From Neisseriaceae bacterium (GTDB taxonomy: Bacteria; Pseudomonadota; Gammaproteobacteria; Burkholderiales; UBA11063): a DNA stretch of 21,956 nucleotides. The position numbers and the translations under genes are program-made. The stretch is from contig CANEUJ010000006.1 of the NCBI GenBank assembly GCA_947441745.1, forward strand, positions 1 to 21,956. Reading direction: 5' to 3'. Under the pieces are notes generated by a model that made no database searches, was not told the origin of the DNA, and saw nothing but the letters and a program-made list of their open reading frames with translations. Positions 14,123 through 21,931 of the stretch are shown here, piece by piece. Every line of letters starts with the position of its first letter. Within the stretch, counting starts at the first letter, position 1.

Positions 14123-15879
14123 TATTTTTTCTTAGGCATATACAAGTCAGTAATACTACCATCTACAATCTCACACGCAAAAGCTATTGATTCAGACAAT
14201 GTAGGATGAGCATGAATAGTTAGTGCAACATCATGAATATCACAATCCATTTCAAGAGCCAAAACGGTTTCAGCAAGTAGCTCACCAGCATTTACCCCAA
14301 CTATAGCAGCTCCTATTATCTTATGTGTTTTTTTATCAGTGATAATTTTGGTAAACCCATCATCACGACCATTAGCAAGAGCTCTGCCTGATGCTGCCCA
14401 CGGGAATTTACCTACTTCAATTTCTAAACCTTGAGCCTTCGCTTCCGTTTCAGTAATCCCCATCCAAGCAATTTCAGGATCAGTATAAGCAACTCCAGGT
14501 ATAGCTCTAGCATCAAAATATGATTTTAGACCTGCACAGTTTTCAGCAGCAATGCGTCCTTCATGCGTAGCTTTATGAGCTAACATTGGCTGCCCAACTA
14601 CATCTCCAATTGCATAGATGTGTGGAACATTGGTTCTACCTTGCTTATCAACTGCGATAAAGCCATTATCTTGTACAATTACCCCTGCTTTTTCAGCATT
14701 GATATTTTTACCATTAGGACGGCGTCCTGCAGCAACCAATACTTTATCAAAGCGAACAGGTTCTTTAGGAGCTACTGCTCCATCAAAACTAACATATAAT
14801 CCGTCTTTTTTAGCATCAACACTTGTGCATTTAGTCTTAGTATAAATCGCAGCATAACGTTTTTTGATTCGATTTTCTAATACACGAACCACATCACGAT
14901 CAGCACCTGGTATTAGACCATCAGCAAACTCAACCACTGTTACTGTACTACCCAGACTAGAATAAACCTCACCCATTTCAAGCCCTATAATTCCACCACC
15001 AATAATTAGTAATTCTTTTGGAATATCTTTTAGTTCTAATGCTCCTGTTGAATCAATCACTCTTTTATCTTCAAATGGAATTCCAGGGATTTTGAATGAT
15101 TGTGAACCAACTGCAATAATAGCATTTTTAAAGCGAATCGTTTTACTTCCAGAATCAGTTGCAACTTCTAATGTATGAGCAGAAGTAAATCCAGCAATAC
15201 CAAATACAGTTTGGACTTTACGTTGTTTTGCTAAAGCATTTAGCCCACCAGTTAGTTTAGAGACAATACCCGCCTTATAATCGCGAATTTTATCAATATC
15301 AAGTTTTGGCTTTCCAAAACTTACTCCGTGATGACTTACTTCTTCAGCTTCATTAATTACTTTTGCTACATGAAGTAGTGCTTTTGATGGAATACACCCC
15401 ACATTTAGACATACACCGCCAAGAGTGGGGTATTTTTCTACTAAGACTACATTTTGCCCCAAATCAGCGGCTCTAAAAGCAGCAGTATAGCCACCAGGCC
15501 CAGCACCAATTACAACAACATCACAGTCAATTTCACCATTGGTTTTAGGTATTTCACTAGCAGCAGTTGGTGCTTTAATTGGTGTAATGTCATCTGGAGT
15601 AGCTGTTTCAGTAGCTTTGGACACTTCAGTAGATGCGATAGTTGCCACTTCAAGTTTTAGAATTAAATCGCCTTCATTAAGTTTTGAACCAACTTTGGTC
15701 GCAACTTCAACCACGCTACCGCTGGCCGTTGCTGGCACTTCCATGGTAGCTTTATCTGTTTCAAGCATAAGTAGATTATCGTCGATATTAATAACATCAC
15801 CAACTTTTACATATACTTCAGCAACAGTAACATCTGTACTTCCACCAATATCAGGGACTTTTAGTTCAATAACACTCAT
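14122..15879 (-). CDS. lpdA: Dihydrolipoamide dehydrogenase (E3) with N-terminal lipoyl domain
   Basis: E3 reoxidises dihydrolipoamide of 2-oxoacid dehydrogenase complexes and passes electrons via FAD to NAD+. The 585-residue protein is longer than the usual ~475. Residues 1-78 are a complete lipoyl domain with the lipoylation lysine K43 in ETDKATMEVPA. A Thr/Ala/Pro-rich linker (about 79-116) joins it to the E3 core. FAD motif VVVIGAGPGGYTAA, redox cysteines C157 and C162 (GVCLNVGC), the NAD site GGGIIGLEMG, and catalytic H558/E563 (HAHPTLSE) are all present. This fusion is typical of betaproteobacterial pyruvate dehydrogenase E3. aceE and aceF are not adjacent. TGGAGT precedes the ATG. Confidence 0.97.
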   Translation of the reverse strand: MSVIELKVPDIGGSTDVTVAEVYVKVGDVINIDDNLLMLETDKATMEVPATASGSVVEVATKVGSKLNEGDLILKLEVATIASTEVSKATETATPDDITPIKAPTAASEIPKTNGEIDCDVVVIGAGPGGYTAAFRAADLGQNVVLVEKYPTLGGVCLNVGCIPSKALLHVAKVINEAEEVSHHGVSFGKPKLDIDKIRDYKAGIVSKLTGGLNALAKQRKVQTVFGIAGFTSAHTLEVATDSGSKTIRFKNAIIAVGSQSFKIPGIPFEDKRVIDSTGALELKDIPKELLIIGGGIIGLEMGEVYSSLGSTVTVVEFADGLIPGADRDVVRVLENRIKKRYAAIYTKTKCTSVDAKKDGLYVSFDGAVAPKEPVRFDKVLVAAGRRPNGKNINAEKAGVIVQDNGFIAVDKQGRTNVPHIYAIGDVVGQPMLAHKATHEGRIAAENCAGLKSYFDARAIPGVAYTDPEIAWMGITETEAKAQGLEIEVGKFPWAASGRALANGRDDGFTKIITDKKTHKIIGAAIVGVNAGELLAETVLALEMDCDIHDVALTIHAHPTLSESIAFACEIVDGSITDLYMPKKK

Positions 15880-15899
15880 TTTAAAACTCCATTATTTAA

Positions 15900-16031
15900 T
15901 TATATATAAGTAAAATGACTACTTGCACTTTCGGTATCAGTGGTATTTTTATTAGGCATATATAATGGCCCTTTAAACCCACACCCAACAACAAAAAGCA
16001 ATACGATAGTAGCTGTAATTTTGTTTAGCAT
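15900..16031 (-). CDS. lptM: LptM (YifL)-type small lipoprotein
   Basis: A 43-residue frame starting at ATG 16031 and ending at TAA 15900. The N-terminus MLNKITATIVLLFVVGC is a lipoprotein signal peptide with lipobox VVGC (C17). It is followed by GFKGPLYMP, which matches the GCGxKGPLYxP block that defines LptM. LptM is an outer-membrane lipoprotein that helps disulfide maturation of the LPS translocon LptD-LptE. The remainder is a short polar tail. The gene lies 4 bp after the reductase gene and 20 bp before lpdA on the same strand. LptM genes are commonly found beside lysA, so this location is unusual. The motif is strong despite the size. Confidence 0.85.
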   Translation of the reverse strand: MLNKITATIVLLFVVGCGFKGPLYMPNKNTTDTESASSHFTYI

Positions 16032-16035
16032 ACGA

Positions 16036-17022
16036 CTACTTAACTGCGGGAGTAAAAGCATCAGAGAAGAATCTATCTTTATCTAAGCCTAACTCTTCGG
16101 TAGCTAACTCAAAAGCATCTTCAATCATCCGCGGGTTTCCACAAGCATACATATCATAATTTTTCAAATTATCAAAATCATTTTTAAGAGCTGCTGTTAC
16201 ATAACCAGCAAAATACATTCGATTATTTTCTTGCGACAAACAAAGCGTAATTTTTATATTTAGTCTCTCGTGCCACTTATCTAAGAATTCGGTTAGATAA
16301 AAATCTTTAATCTCACGATTACCCCAGTATAAATGAATTTCTCGCTTATCATTATTTAGATACAGGGTCTCAATAATTGATTTAACTGGAGCAAACCCAG
16401 TACCCGTACACACTAAAAGCATAGGCTGTTCAGATTTTTGTAATTTAAACGCTCCCAATGGACCTTTAAAGCGAACCATAGCATCAGCTTGTAACTCATT
16501 CCAAACATATTCAGAAAATTCCCCACCTTTATGATATTTGGTATGTAACTCAATTTCGTCAGGAGTTACTGGTGAACTTGCTATTGAGTAGCTTCTAGCT
16601 TTACCTTTAAACATAATCTCTATATATTGCCCAGCATGAAACCCAAAACCTAAAGCTACTGGTAGTTTTAGAGTGATTACGGCTGTATTATGTATTTTAT
16701 TGACAGATAAAACTTTAGATGCCATAATTTTTACTGGAAAACCATCTAATACATTCGGAATATCAAACACCAAGTCTGTTTGTGCGTGAGCTTTACATAA
16801 TAAGGTATAACCTTGTTTGATGTCATCAGGCGTTAAAGTTCGTTGATTATAGGTATCAAGCGTAACATCACCCGAGATAAGTTTTGATTTACATGCTCCA
16901 CAAACACCATTCTTACATGCGTGGGGGAGGTTGAGTTTTTGAGCCAATCCAGCATTTAATACTATTTCATCAGTTGTGACATTAAATTCAATTTTGTCTG
17001 GATTAATGGTGATTTTTAGCAT
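16036..17022 (-). CDS. 2Fe-2S ferredoxin / FAD / NAD(P) oxidoreductase
   Basis: A one-protein electron-transfer chain. It has an N-terminal plant-type 2Fe-2S domain (C36, C41, C44, C76 from CKNGVCGACKSK and LLCKA), an FAD domain (RSYSIASSP near 144-152), then an NAD domain (LVCTGTGFAPVKS and YACGNPRM). It resembles the proteobacterial proteins called CDP-6-deoxy-delta-3,4-glucoseen reductase (AscD-like) and oxygenase reductases; the true acceptor is unknown and no oxygenase is adjacent. The open frame extends to 17085. However, that extension is hydrophobic and overlaps promoter-like boxes, while ATG 17022 begins exactly at the domain, giving 328 residues. lptM follows after 4 bp. Confidence 0.85.
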   Translation of the reverse strand: MLKITINPDKIEFNVTTDEIVLNAGLAQKLNLPHACKNGVCGACKSKLISGDVTLDTYNQRTLTPDDIKQGYTLLCKAHAQTDLVFDIPNVLDGFPVKIMASKVLSVNKIHNTAVITLKLPVALGFGFHAGQYIEIMFKGKARSYSIASSPVTPDEIELHTKYHKGGEFSEYVWNELQADAMVRFKGPLGAFKLQKSEQPMLLVCTGTGFAPVKSIIETLYLNNDKREIHLYWGNREIKDFYLTEFLDKWHERLNIKITLCLSQENNRMYFAGYVTAALKNDFDNLKNYDMYACGNPRMIEDAFELATEELGLDKDRFFSDAFTPAVK

Positions 17023-17065
17023 AGTTATATGGGGTTTCGCTTTTAACAAGGTTATTAAAAACATA

Positions 17066-17084
17066 ATTATAACATAATATACCA
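17066..17084 (-). promoter_or_regulatory. Likely promoter of the reductase-lptM-lpdA-nadK-recN-ubiK unit
   Basis: On the - strand there is an extended -10 TGGTATATT (17084-17076) and, just after it, a perfect TATAAT (17071-17066). Either would start transcription roughly 35-50 nt before ATG 17022. No good -35 is seen. Their position inside the longer open frame argues for the shorter protein. Confidence 0.4.
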
Positions 17085-17278
17085 AAATATTTTTTGCAAA
17101 GCATTAGAATAGGTTAATAAATTCAAGAATGAAATCCAACAGGTTAATAAAAATATGATAAAATACTTTATGTTTGATAATGATGAAATATAACAAAATT
17201 TTAAGTCATTCTCTAGTTAATTAAAAAATAAACATAATGAATAGAGATAGATTTTAAAATCTTTAGAAGGATACAAAA
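17085..17278. promoter_or_regulatory. Divergent non-coding region with direct repeat and palindrome
   Basis: An AT-rich gap between the reductase gene (-) and the small ORF (+). It holds an 11-base direct repeat AGGTTAATAAA at 17111-17121 and 17141-17151, exactly 30 bp (about three helical turns) apart. A perfect 14-base palindrome AGATTTTAAAATCT at 17249-17262 lies just before the ribosome binding site of the small ORF. These could be regulator sites; no function is shown by sequence alone. Confidence 0.35.
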
Positions 17279-17413
17279 GTGAGTTCTCCTAAACTTAATC
17301 AAAAAAACTATTTATCTGGAGTTACAGCTCATGTTGTTCCAATGCAAGATGCGGGACTACATACTTATTTACGTTCATTAGATATACAGTTTGGTTCTAT
17401 AGATTCTAAATAA
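17279..17413 (+). CDS. Small protein of unknown function (44 residues)
   Basis: A short frame starts at GTG 17279 and ends at TAA 17411-17413. A clear ribosome binding site AGAAGGA (17265-17271) lies 7 nt before the GTG, unusually good for this window. The product is hydrophilic, without signal peptide or membrane segment; it includes YLSGVTAHVVPMQDAGL in the middle and ends QFGSIDSK. I do not recognise a family. It precedes an outer-membrane protein gene by 56 bp on the same strand. It could be a genuine small protein, a leader ORF, or the remnant of a longer gene. Confidence 0.5.
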   Translation: MSSPKLNQKNYLSGVTAHVVPMQDAGLHTYLRSLDIQFGSIDSK

Positions 17414-17469
17414 TCACTGTTCTTGGATCCTAGATTATATTTGATAAACATTGTACTTTGGAACTAAAA

Positions 17470-18081
17470 TTGATACAAAAAATTCGTTTATTTTGTTTAT
17501 TGATAATAACAAACTTAGCATATGCTGAAGGTGGTTATTATATTGGAGTCGGAGCTGGATATTCAGATATTACTGCAAATGCAGTATCGCCTTTAGAATT
17601 TACCAATCCAACAACTAACGCACAAGATGCACAATCATTTACCTCCCAATTATACTTTGGATATGATATCTATAAATGGTTGGGGATTCAGCTTGATTAT
17701 AATGTATCTTGGCTTGGGCAATATAATAACTCCTATAGCGTAAACCAGCAAGTTATTGGCCCATCAGTTTTATTGCATCTACCGTTTAGTATTTTTAGTG
17801 ACTCCTTAAATGGCATATCTGCGTATACCAAGCTTGGTTATGACTATAATGCGGTTAACTTTGGTAATATTGGCTCATGTAGTGCATGTGCTAATCTCAA
17901 TAGTGGAGCAAGTGGCTTCTCCCCCTTATTTGGGCTTGGAGCCGAGTTGGGCTTTAAAAATATTGGTTATAGATTGGAATGGGATTACTCAGGCGGTATA
18001 ATGGCAAAAAACAATACCAACAATAATGCTATTAATACAAGCTCCAGCTCATATTTGGCATCAATAATGTACCATTTCTAA
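17470..18081 (+). CDS. Outer-membrane beta-barrel protein
   Basis: A secreted protein with a signal peptide (IRLFCLLIITNLAYA, cut before EGGYY). It is followed by alternating aromatic/glycine-rich strands such as YYIGVGAGYSD and FGYDIYKWLGIQLDYN, and it ends in a strand with C-terminal Phe (SSYLASIMYHF), the usual BAM recognition signal. About 180 mature residues suggest a small 8-stranded OmpA/OmpW-like barrel; function unknown. C residues in SCSACAN form a short CxxC loop. No ATG or GTG exists after the upstream stop at 17431. TTG 17470 has GGAA 6 nt before it; TTG 17458 is the longer alternative, adding four residues. Confidence 0.75.
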   Translation: MIQKIRLFCLLIITNLAYAEGGYYIGVGAGYSDITANAVSPLEFTNPTTNAQDAQSFTSQLYFGYDIYKWLGIQLDYNVSWLGQYNNSYSVNQQVIGPSVLLHLPFSIFSDSLNGISAYTKLGYDYNAVNFGNIGSCSACANLNSGASGFSPLFGLGAELGFKNIGYRLEWDYSGGIMAKNNTNNNAINTSSSSYLASIMYHF

Positions 18082-18107
18082 ACATAACAAATATTGGAGT
18101 TTCTCAA

Positions 18108-19064
18108 ATGAACAAAAAATTATTATTTATCTGTGATCCTTTAGTTGGCTTTAAAATAGCAACTGATACAACATATCTACTATTAGTTACTGCTGCTGAG
18201 ATGGAGTTTGAAGCTTTTGTGGCTTTGCCTAATGAAATATACTCAGAAAGTAATCAAGCAATGGTAATTACTCGTAAGATACAAATCCTTGCAACAAATA
18301 AAGACATTCCTGGTAGCGTGATACCTTGGTATTCAGAAGATATAAATACCGAGAACCTCAATCTTAATGAATTTAGAGCTATTTTTGTTAGGAATGATCC
18401 GCCATTTAATATGGAGTACTATTATCTAACTCAGCTTTTATATATTGCGGAACAAAATGGGGCAAATGTAGTTAATAATAGTCATAGCTTACGTAATTTT
18501 AATGAAAAACTAAGTATTTTAAATTTCCCAAACCTAATAACACCAACCACTGTTACTAAAAATAAGCAGGTTATCTATGATTTTCTTGATAAACATGGTG
18601 AATGTGTAATTAAACCCCTTGATTTAATGGCGGGACGAGGTGTGTTTAAAATCTCACCAAAAGATGTAAATTGTGGGGCAATTATTGAAGGCAGTACCGA
18701 GTATTACTCCCAGACCGTAATGCTACAAAAGTTTATCCCTGAAGTTGTTAAAGGGGATAGGCGCATTTTTATTGTCAATGGTCATGTGATTGAGCACTGC
18801 TTATACCGTATTCCGCAAGAAAACCAAATTAGGGGCAATATTGCTGCTGGAGGACGCGGAGAAGTACATCTATTAACACCTGAAGATTTTAAATTAGCGA
18901 ATGAAATAGCCAAATGGCTTAAAAATCAAGAGATTGTTTGGGCAGGAATTGATGTTATTGGTAATAAACTAACAGAAATTAATATAACAAGCCCAACAGG
19001 CACAAGACAGATTCTCACCCATACAGGGATAAATATTTTACAGATGGTATTAGAAAGTGTCTGA
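18108..19064 (+). CDS. gshB: Glutathione synthetase
   Basis: GshB joins gamma-glutamylcysteine and glycine with ATP to give glutathione. The 318-residue ATP-grasp protein shows the family blocks: FVRNDPPFNMEYYYLTQLL, NNSHSLRNFNEKLSILNFP, CVIKPLDLMAGRGVF, FIPEVVKGDRRIFIVNG, RGNIAAGGRGEVHLLTPED, GIDVIGNKLTEINITSPTG. The ATP-binding loop reads DLMAGRGVF where the common form is DGMGGxGIF, a mild deviation. GGAG precedes the ATG. Its last 8 bases overlap the following FAD dehydrogenase gene. gshA is not in the window. Confidence 0.96.
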   Translation: MNKKLLFICDPLVGFKIATDTTYLLLVTAAEMEFEAFVALPNEIYSESNQAMVITRKIQILATNKDIPGSVIPWYSEDINTENLNLNEFRAIFVRNDPPFNMEYYYLTQLLYIAEQNGANVVNNSHSLRNFNEKLSILNFPNLITPTTVTKNKQVIYDFLDKHGECVIKPLDLMAGRGVFKISPKDVNCGAIIEGSTEYYSQTVMLQKFIPEVVKGDRRIFIVNGHVIEHCLYRIPQENQIRGNIAAGGRGEVHLLTPEDFKLANEIAKWLKNQEIVWAGIDVIGNKLTEINITSPTGTRQILTHTGINILQMVLESV

Positions 19065-20436
19065 TCTCAACCAATATATAAATGAAATTACAAATATCGT
19101 TGGTTTTGATGGGGTATTAACTAATGACAAGAAACAATACGAAACCGACTGGAGAAATCGTTATAGTAACCATTGTATTGCAGTAACACTCCCATCTACA
19201 ATAGAACAAATCTCTACTATTTTAAAGCTATCCTCAATTTATAAAGTAGGAGTAATACCCCAAGGTGGGAATACTTCACTTTGTGGAGCTAGTGTACCAA
19301 ATAATAGTGGCAAACCACAAATTATTCTAAATTTACGCCATTTAAATAAAATCATCAATATTGACATAAATAATCAAAGCCTTACAGTTGAAGCAGGGTG
19401 TACTTTAGATAAAGTTATAGATTACGCCAAGCAAAATGGCTTATATTTCCCTTTATCTATAGCATCAAGTGGAAGCTGTCAGATTGGCGGGAATATTGCA
19501 ACTAATGCAGGTGGTATCCATGTCATAAAATACGGCATGATGCGTGATCTTGTTTTGGGGCTTGAGGTGTGCTTAGCTGATGGGAGTATTATTAATCAAC
19601 TTCAAAGCTTGAAAAAGAATAATACTTTTTTTGATTTAAAACAGCTCTTTATCGGTAGTGAGGGAACTCTTGGAATCATAACTAAAGCAAGCCTAAAACT
19701 ATACCCACAGCCAGATAGGTATTTTACAGCAATGTGTGGGGTTAATGATTTATCAACTGCATGTTTATTGCTTAATTCACTAAATAAATACTATAACCTT
19801 TGTGCATTTGAAATTATCAATCCACAAACTAGGGAGATTTATAATAAGCACTTTCGCCCTATGGGTGTAACTGCACCTTGGGTGATTTTATTTGAAATAG
19901 AAACTTATAGTGAGTTTAGTCTTGAAGAACTTGTAAATAAGCTAGGTGAATTAACAATTGATTTAGATAATATAATTCTTGCTAGTAATGAAAATGAACG
20001 TCAAAACTTATGGCATATACGAGAAACCATCCCTATTGCTGAAAAAATGGAAGGAGTTGCAGTTAAACATGATATTTCATTACCTATCAGCAATATTGAC
20101 GAATTCATAAAAACAAATGAAAGCAACATCCTAAAACACTATCCAGATGCACAAATAATTATCTTTGGACATTTAGGAGATGGCAATTTACATTATAATA
20201 TCCGGTTCAAAAACATGGATTATAATCAATTACAAAATAGCGAAGCTGAGATTAATAATATAGTATATACTGATGTATATAAATATAATGGTAGTTTTTC
20301 TGCTGAACATGGAGTTGGTATGCTGAAAAAATATTGGATGTCTAAATACTATGATTCAAGAAGTTATCAACTCGCATTATCGATAAAAAAACTATTAGAT
20401 CCCAATGATATTCTAAACCCAGAAAAAGTTTTTTAA
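19057..20436 (+). CDS. FAD-linked 2-hydroxyacid dehydrogenase (GlcD / D-lactate dehydrogenase type)
   Basis: A 459-residue flavoprotein of the FAD_binding_4 / FAD-oxidase_C family. The FAD domain carries PQGGNTSLCGASVP (68-81), SSGSCQIGGNIATNAGG (137-153) and FIGSEGTLGIIT. The C-terminal domain has FGHLGDGNLHYN and EHGVG (417-421) with the usual metal/substrate histidines. Relatives oxidise D-lactate, glycolate or D-2-hydroxyglutarate and feed electrons to quinones; which acid is used here is not clear. No Fe-S subunit genes follow, so it is not the GlcDEF complex. The start is GTG 19057, overlapping the gshB end by 8 bases, which implies translational coupling. Confidence 0.88.
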   Translation: MSDLNQYINEITNIVGFDGVLTNDKKQYETDWRNRYSNHCIAVTLPSTIEQISTILKLSSIYKVGVIPQGGNTSLCGASVPNNSGKPQIILNLRHLNKIINIDINNQSLTVEAGCTLDKVIDYAKQNGLYFPLSIASSGSCQIGGNIATNAGGIHVIKYGMMRDLVLGLEVCLADGSIINQLQSLKKNNTFFDLKQLFIGSEGTLGIITKASLKLYPQPDRYFTAMCGVNDLSTACLLLNSLNKYYNLCAFEIINPQTREIYNKHFRPMGVTAPWVILFEIETYSEFSLEELVNKLGELTIDLDNIILASNENERQNLWHIRETIPIAEKMEGVAVKHDISLPISNIDEFIKTNESNILKHYPDAQIIIFGHLGDGNLHYNIRFKNMDYNQLQNSEAEINNIVYTDVYKYNGSFSAEHGVGMLKKYWMSKYYDSRSYQLALSIKKLLDPNDILNPEKVF

Positions 20437-20451
20437 GTAGGTACTAAACTA

Positions 20452-21708
20452 ATGTCATATCATGTGATTTTTGCTGGAGTTGTTGCAGTTACTGCATTCT
20501 CAATGTTTGTTAATGAACAGTTCTTGAAACTCCCTAAGACCATAGCTTTAACGATTCTAAGTATTAGCTTATCTTTTTTAATTACTGGATATATGCGTCT
20601 AACTCCATCTTATTTACACCCCCTACACGATCTATTGAGCGGTGTTGATTTTAAAACCACGGTTCTTGATGTTATGCTTGGTTATTTATTATTTGCTAGT
20701 AGTTTACATATAAATACCATTGCACTTAAAAAATACTTTTCTTCAATATTTTACTTAGCAAGTCTTGGGGTGGTAACTGCAACAATGTTTACTGGATTTA
20801 TACTATGGCAAATAAGTAACCTGATTGGCTACCCACTTAGTTTTGCTAATTGTTTAATATTCGGTGCCTTAATCTCTCCGACAGATCCAATTGCTGTAGC
20901 ATCAGTATTTCAAAGCACCAAAAACGTACCAGAACATATCAAAACTAAAATTACAGGAGAGTCATTATTTAATGATGCTGCTGGTATTTTACTATTAGTA
21001 ATCTTGGTACAGATTTTTTATATGCATGATGCAAGTAAACTAAGCCTAATGTCAATTAGTTGGATTATAATAAAAGAATCTCTTGGTGGAATCATTTGGG
21101 GTATTATTGTTGGTTATATGACTGCTTTTCTTCTCTCAAAAACCAAGGATGCTGAAATCGGAATTTTACTAACTCTGGCAGCAGTTAGTATTGGATATAT
21201 TGTAGCTAATCAACTACATTTATCTGGTGCCATAACTATGGTGGTGGCAGGGTTAATTGTCGGTCGAGTATCCAAATCAAAGCGATTTTGTGCTACAACA
21301 GTTCAAGGGGTGAATCAATTCTGGGATTTGGTTGATGGTATTTTGAATGCATTTTTGTTTGTATTAATTGGTTTAGAACTACTCACCATGAGTGTTAATT
21401 ATAGCATCATTATAATGGGTATTATTGGGATAGTAATTGTTTTTACTGCTCGTTTTGGTAGTATGCTAATCCCTAGTATAGGGTTTTTTATCTATAATAG
21501 ACGTAGGTATGCTTTTAAATGGTCAGAAATGCTTCTACTTTGTTGGGGAGGGATTCGTGGAGCCATCTCAATTGCTCTAGCATTATCAATAGAACATTTC
21601 CCAGAGTCGCTTGTCGCAATCACATATTTCATTGTAATTTTCTCCATCCTTATCCAAGGCTCAACCTTCAAATGGGTAATCGGTAAAGTATACCCCGCGA
21701 ATAAATAA
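20452..21708 (+). CDS. Na+/H+ antiporter, CPA1 (NhaP-like) family
   Basis: A 418-residue integral membrane protein with about 12 hydrophobic segments. The ion-binding core of CPA1 exchangers is visible: SPTDPIAVASVF (142-153, unwound TDP crossover) and GESLFNDAAGI (169-179, with the N174-D175 pair typical of electroneutral NhaP exchangers). A late GGIRGAISIALALS carries the conserved Arg. It would exchange Na+ (or K+) for H+ to hold internal pH and sodium. It lies 15 bp after the FAD dehydrogenase, probably in the same transcript, with only a weak ribosome binding site. A palindromic repeat follows 10 bp after its stop. Confidence 0.92.
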   Translation: MSYHVIFAGVVAVTAFSMFVNEQFLKLPKTIALTILSISLSFLITGYMRLTPSYLHPLHDLLSGVDFKTTVLDVMLGYLLFASSLHINTIALKKYFSSIFYLASLGVVTATMFTGFILWQISNLIGYPLSFANCLIFGALISPTDPIAVASVFQSTKNVPEHIKTKITGESLFNDAAGILLLVILVQIFYMHDASKLSLMSISWIIIKESLGGIIWGIIVGYMTAFLLSKTKDAEIGILLTLAAVSIGYIVANQLHLSGAITMVVAGLIVGRVSKSKRFCATTVQGVNQFWDLVDGILNAFLFVLIGLELLTMSVNYSIIIMGIIGIVIVFTARFGSMLIPSIGFFIYNRRRYAFKWSEMLLLCWGGIRGAISIALALSIEHFPESLVAITYFIVIFSILIQGSTFKWVIGKVYPANK

Positions 21709-21718
21709 CTACTGAGGG

Positions 21719-21770
21719 CATGGATCCCAAACTCTTATCGAAACAGCAAAAACTTCATTTTTGGGATGAC
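21719..21770 (-). repeat. 52-bp palindromic intergenic element, copy 2
   Basis: The same element as at 164-215, in inverse orientation: it begins CATGGATCC and ends GGATGAC. The stem is ATCCCAAA (21724-21731) with TTTGGGAT (21760-21767), 8 perfect pairs. It lies 10 bp after the antiporter stop, so it may also shape the 3' end of that transcript. Confidence 0.75.
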
Positions 21771-21811
21771 ATGGAGAGTGAAATCAGCATCCAGTTCGTG
21801 TTTAGGATGAC
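21770..21811 (-). repeat. Degenerate relative of the palindromic element
   Basis: This stretch starts CATGGA and ends AGGATGAC, the inverse-orientation termini of the 52-bp element. It is about 42 bp long and lacks a long matching stem. It is probably a decayed or deleted copy abutting copy 2. Confidence 0.35.
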
Positions 21812-21853
21812 ATTAGAAAAGTAAAACAGCAACATGTTTGTATTTTTTCTTTT

Positions 21854-21905
21854 GTCATCCTCGACTTACGAGTTCTGCTGTGTGAGTATGAATCGAGGAT
21901 CCATG
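21854..21905 (+). repeat. 52-bp palindromic intergenic element, copy 3
   Basis: Termini GTCATCC and GGATCCATG, with arms ATCCTCGA (21857-21865 region) and TCGAGGAT (21893-21900), give an 8-bp perfect stem. Length is again exactly 52 bp. Stem bases differ from copies 1 and 2 but pairing is kept. Confidence 0.75.
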
Positions 21906-21931
21906 CTCTTGCTCTAAATATGCTGTTGGGG

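Noticed and set aside
15539..15913. A 124-residue open frame on the + strand opposite the lpdA N-terminus
   Set aside because: It is antisense to the lipoyl domain and its Thr/Ala/Ser-rich linker. The translation is low-complexity and has no domain, while lpdA is certain.
17023..17085. N-terminal hydrophobic extension of the reductase (21 extra residues)
   Set aside because: It looks like a signal or membrane segment, but it overlaps two -10-like boxes, and the ferredoxin domain begins precisely at ATG 17022.
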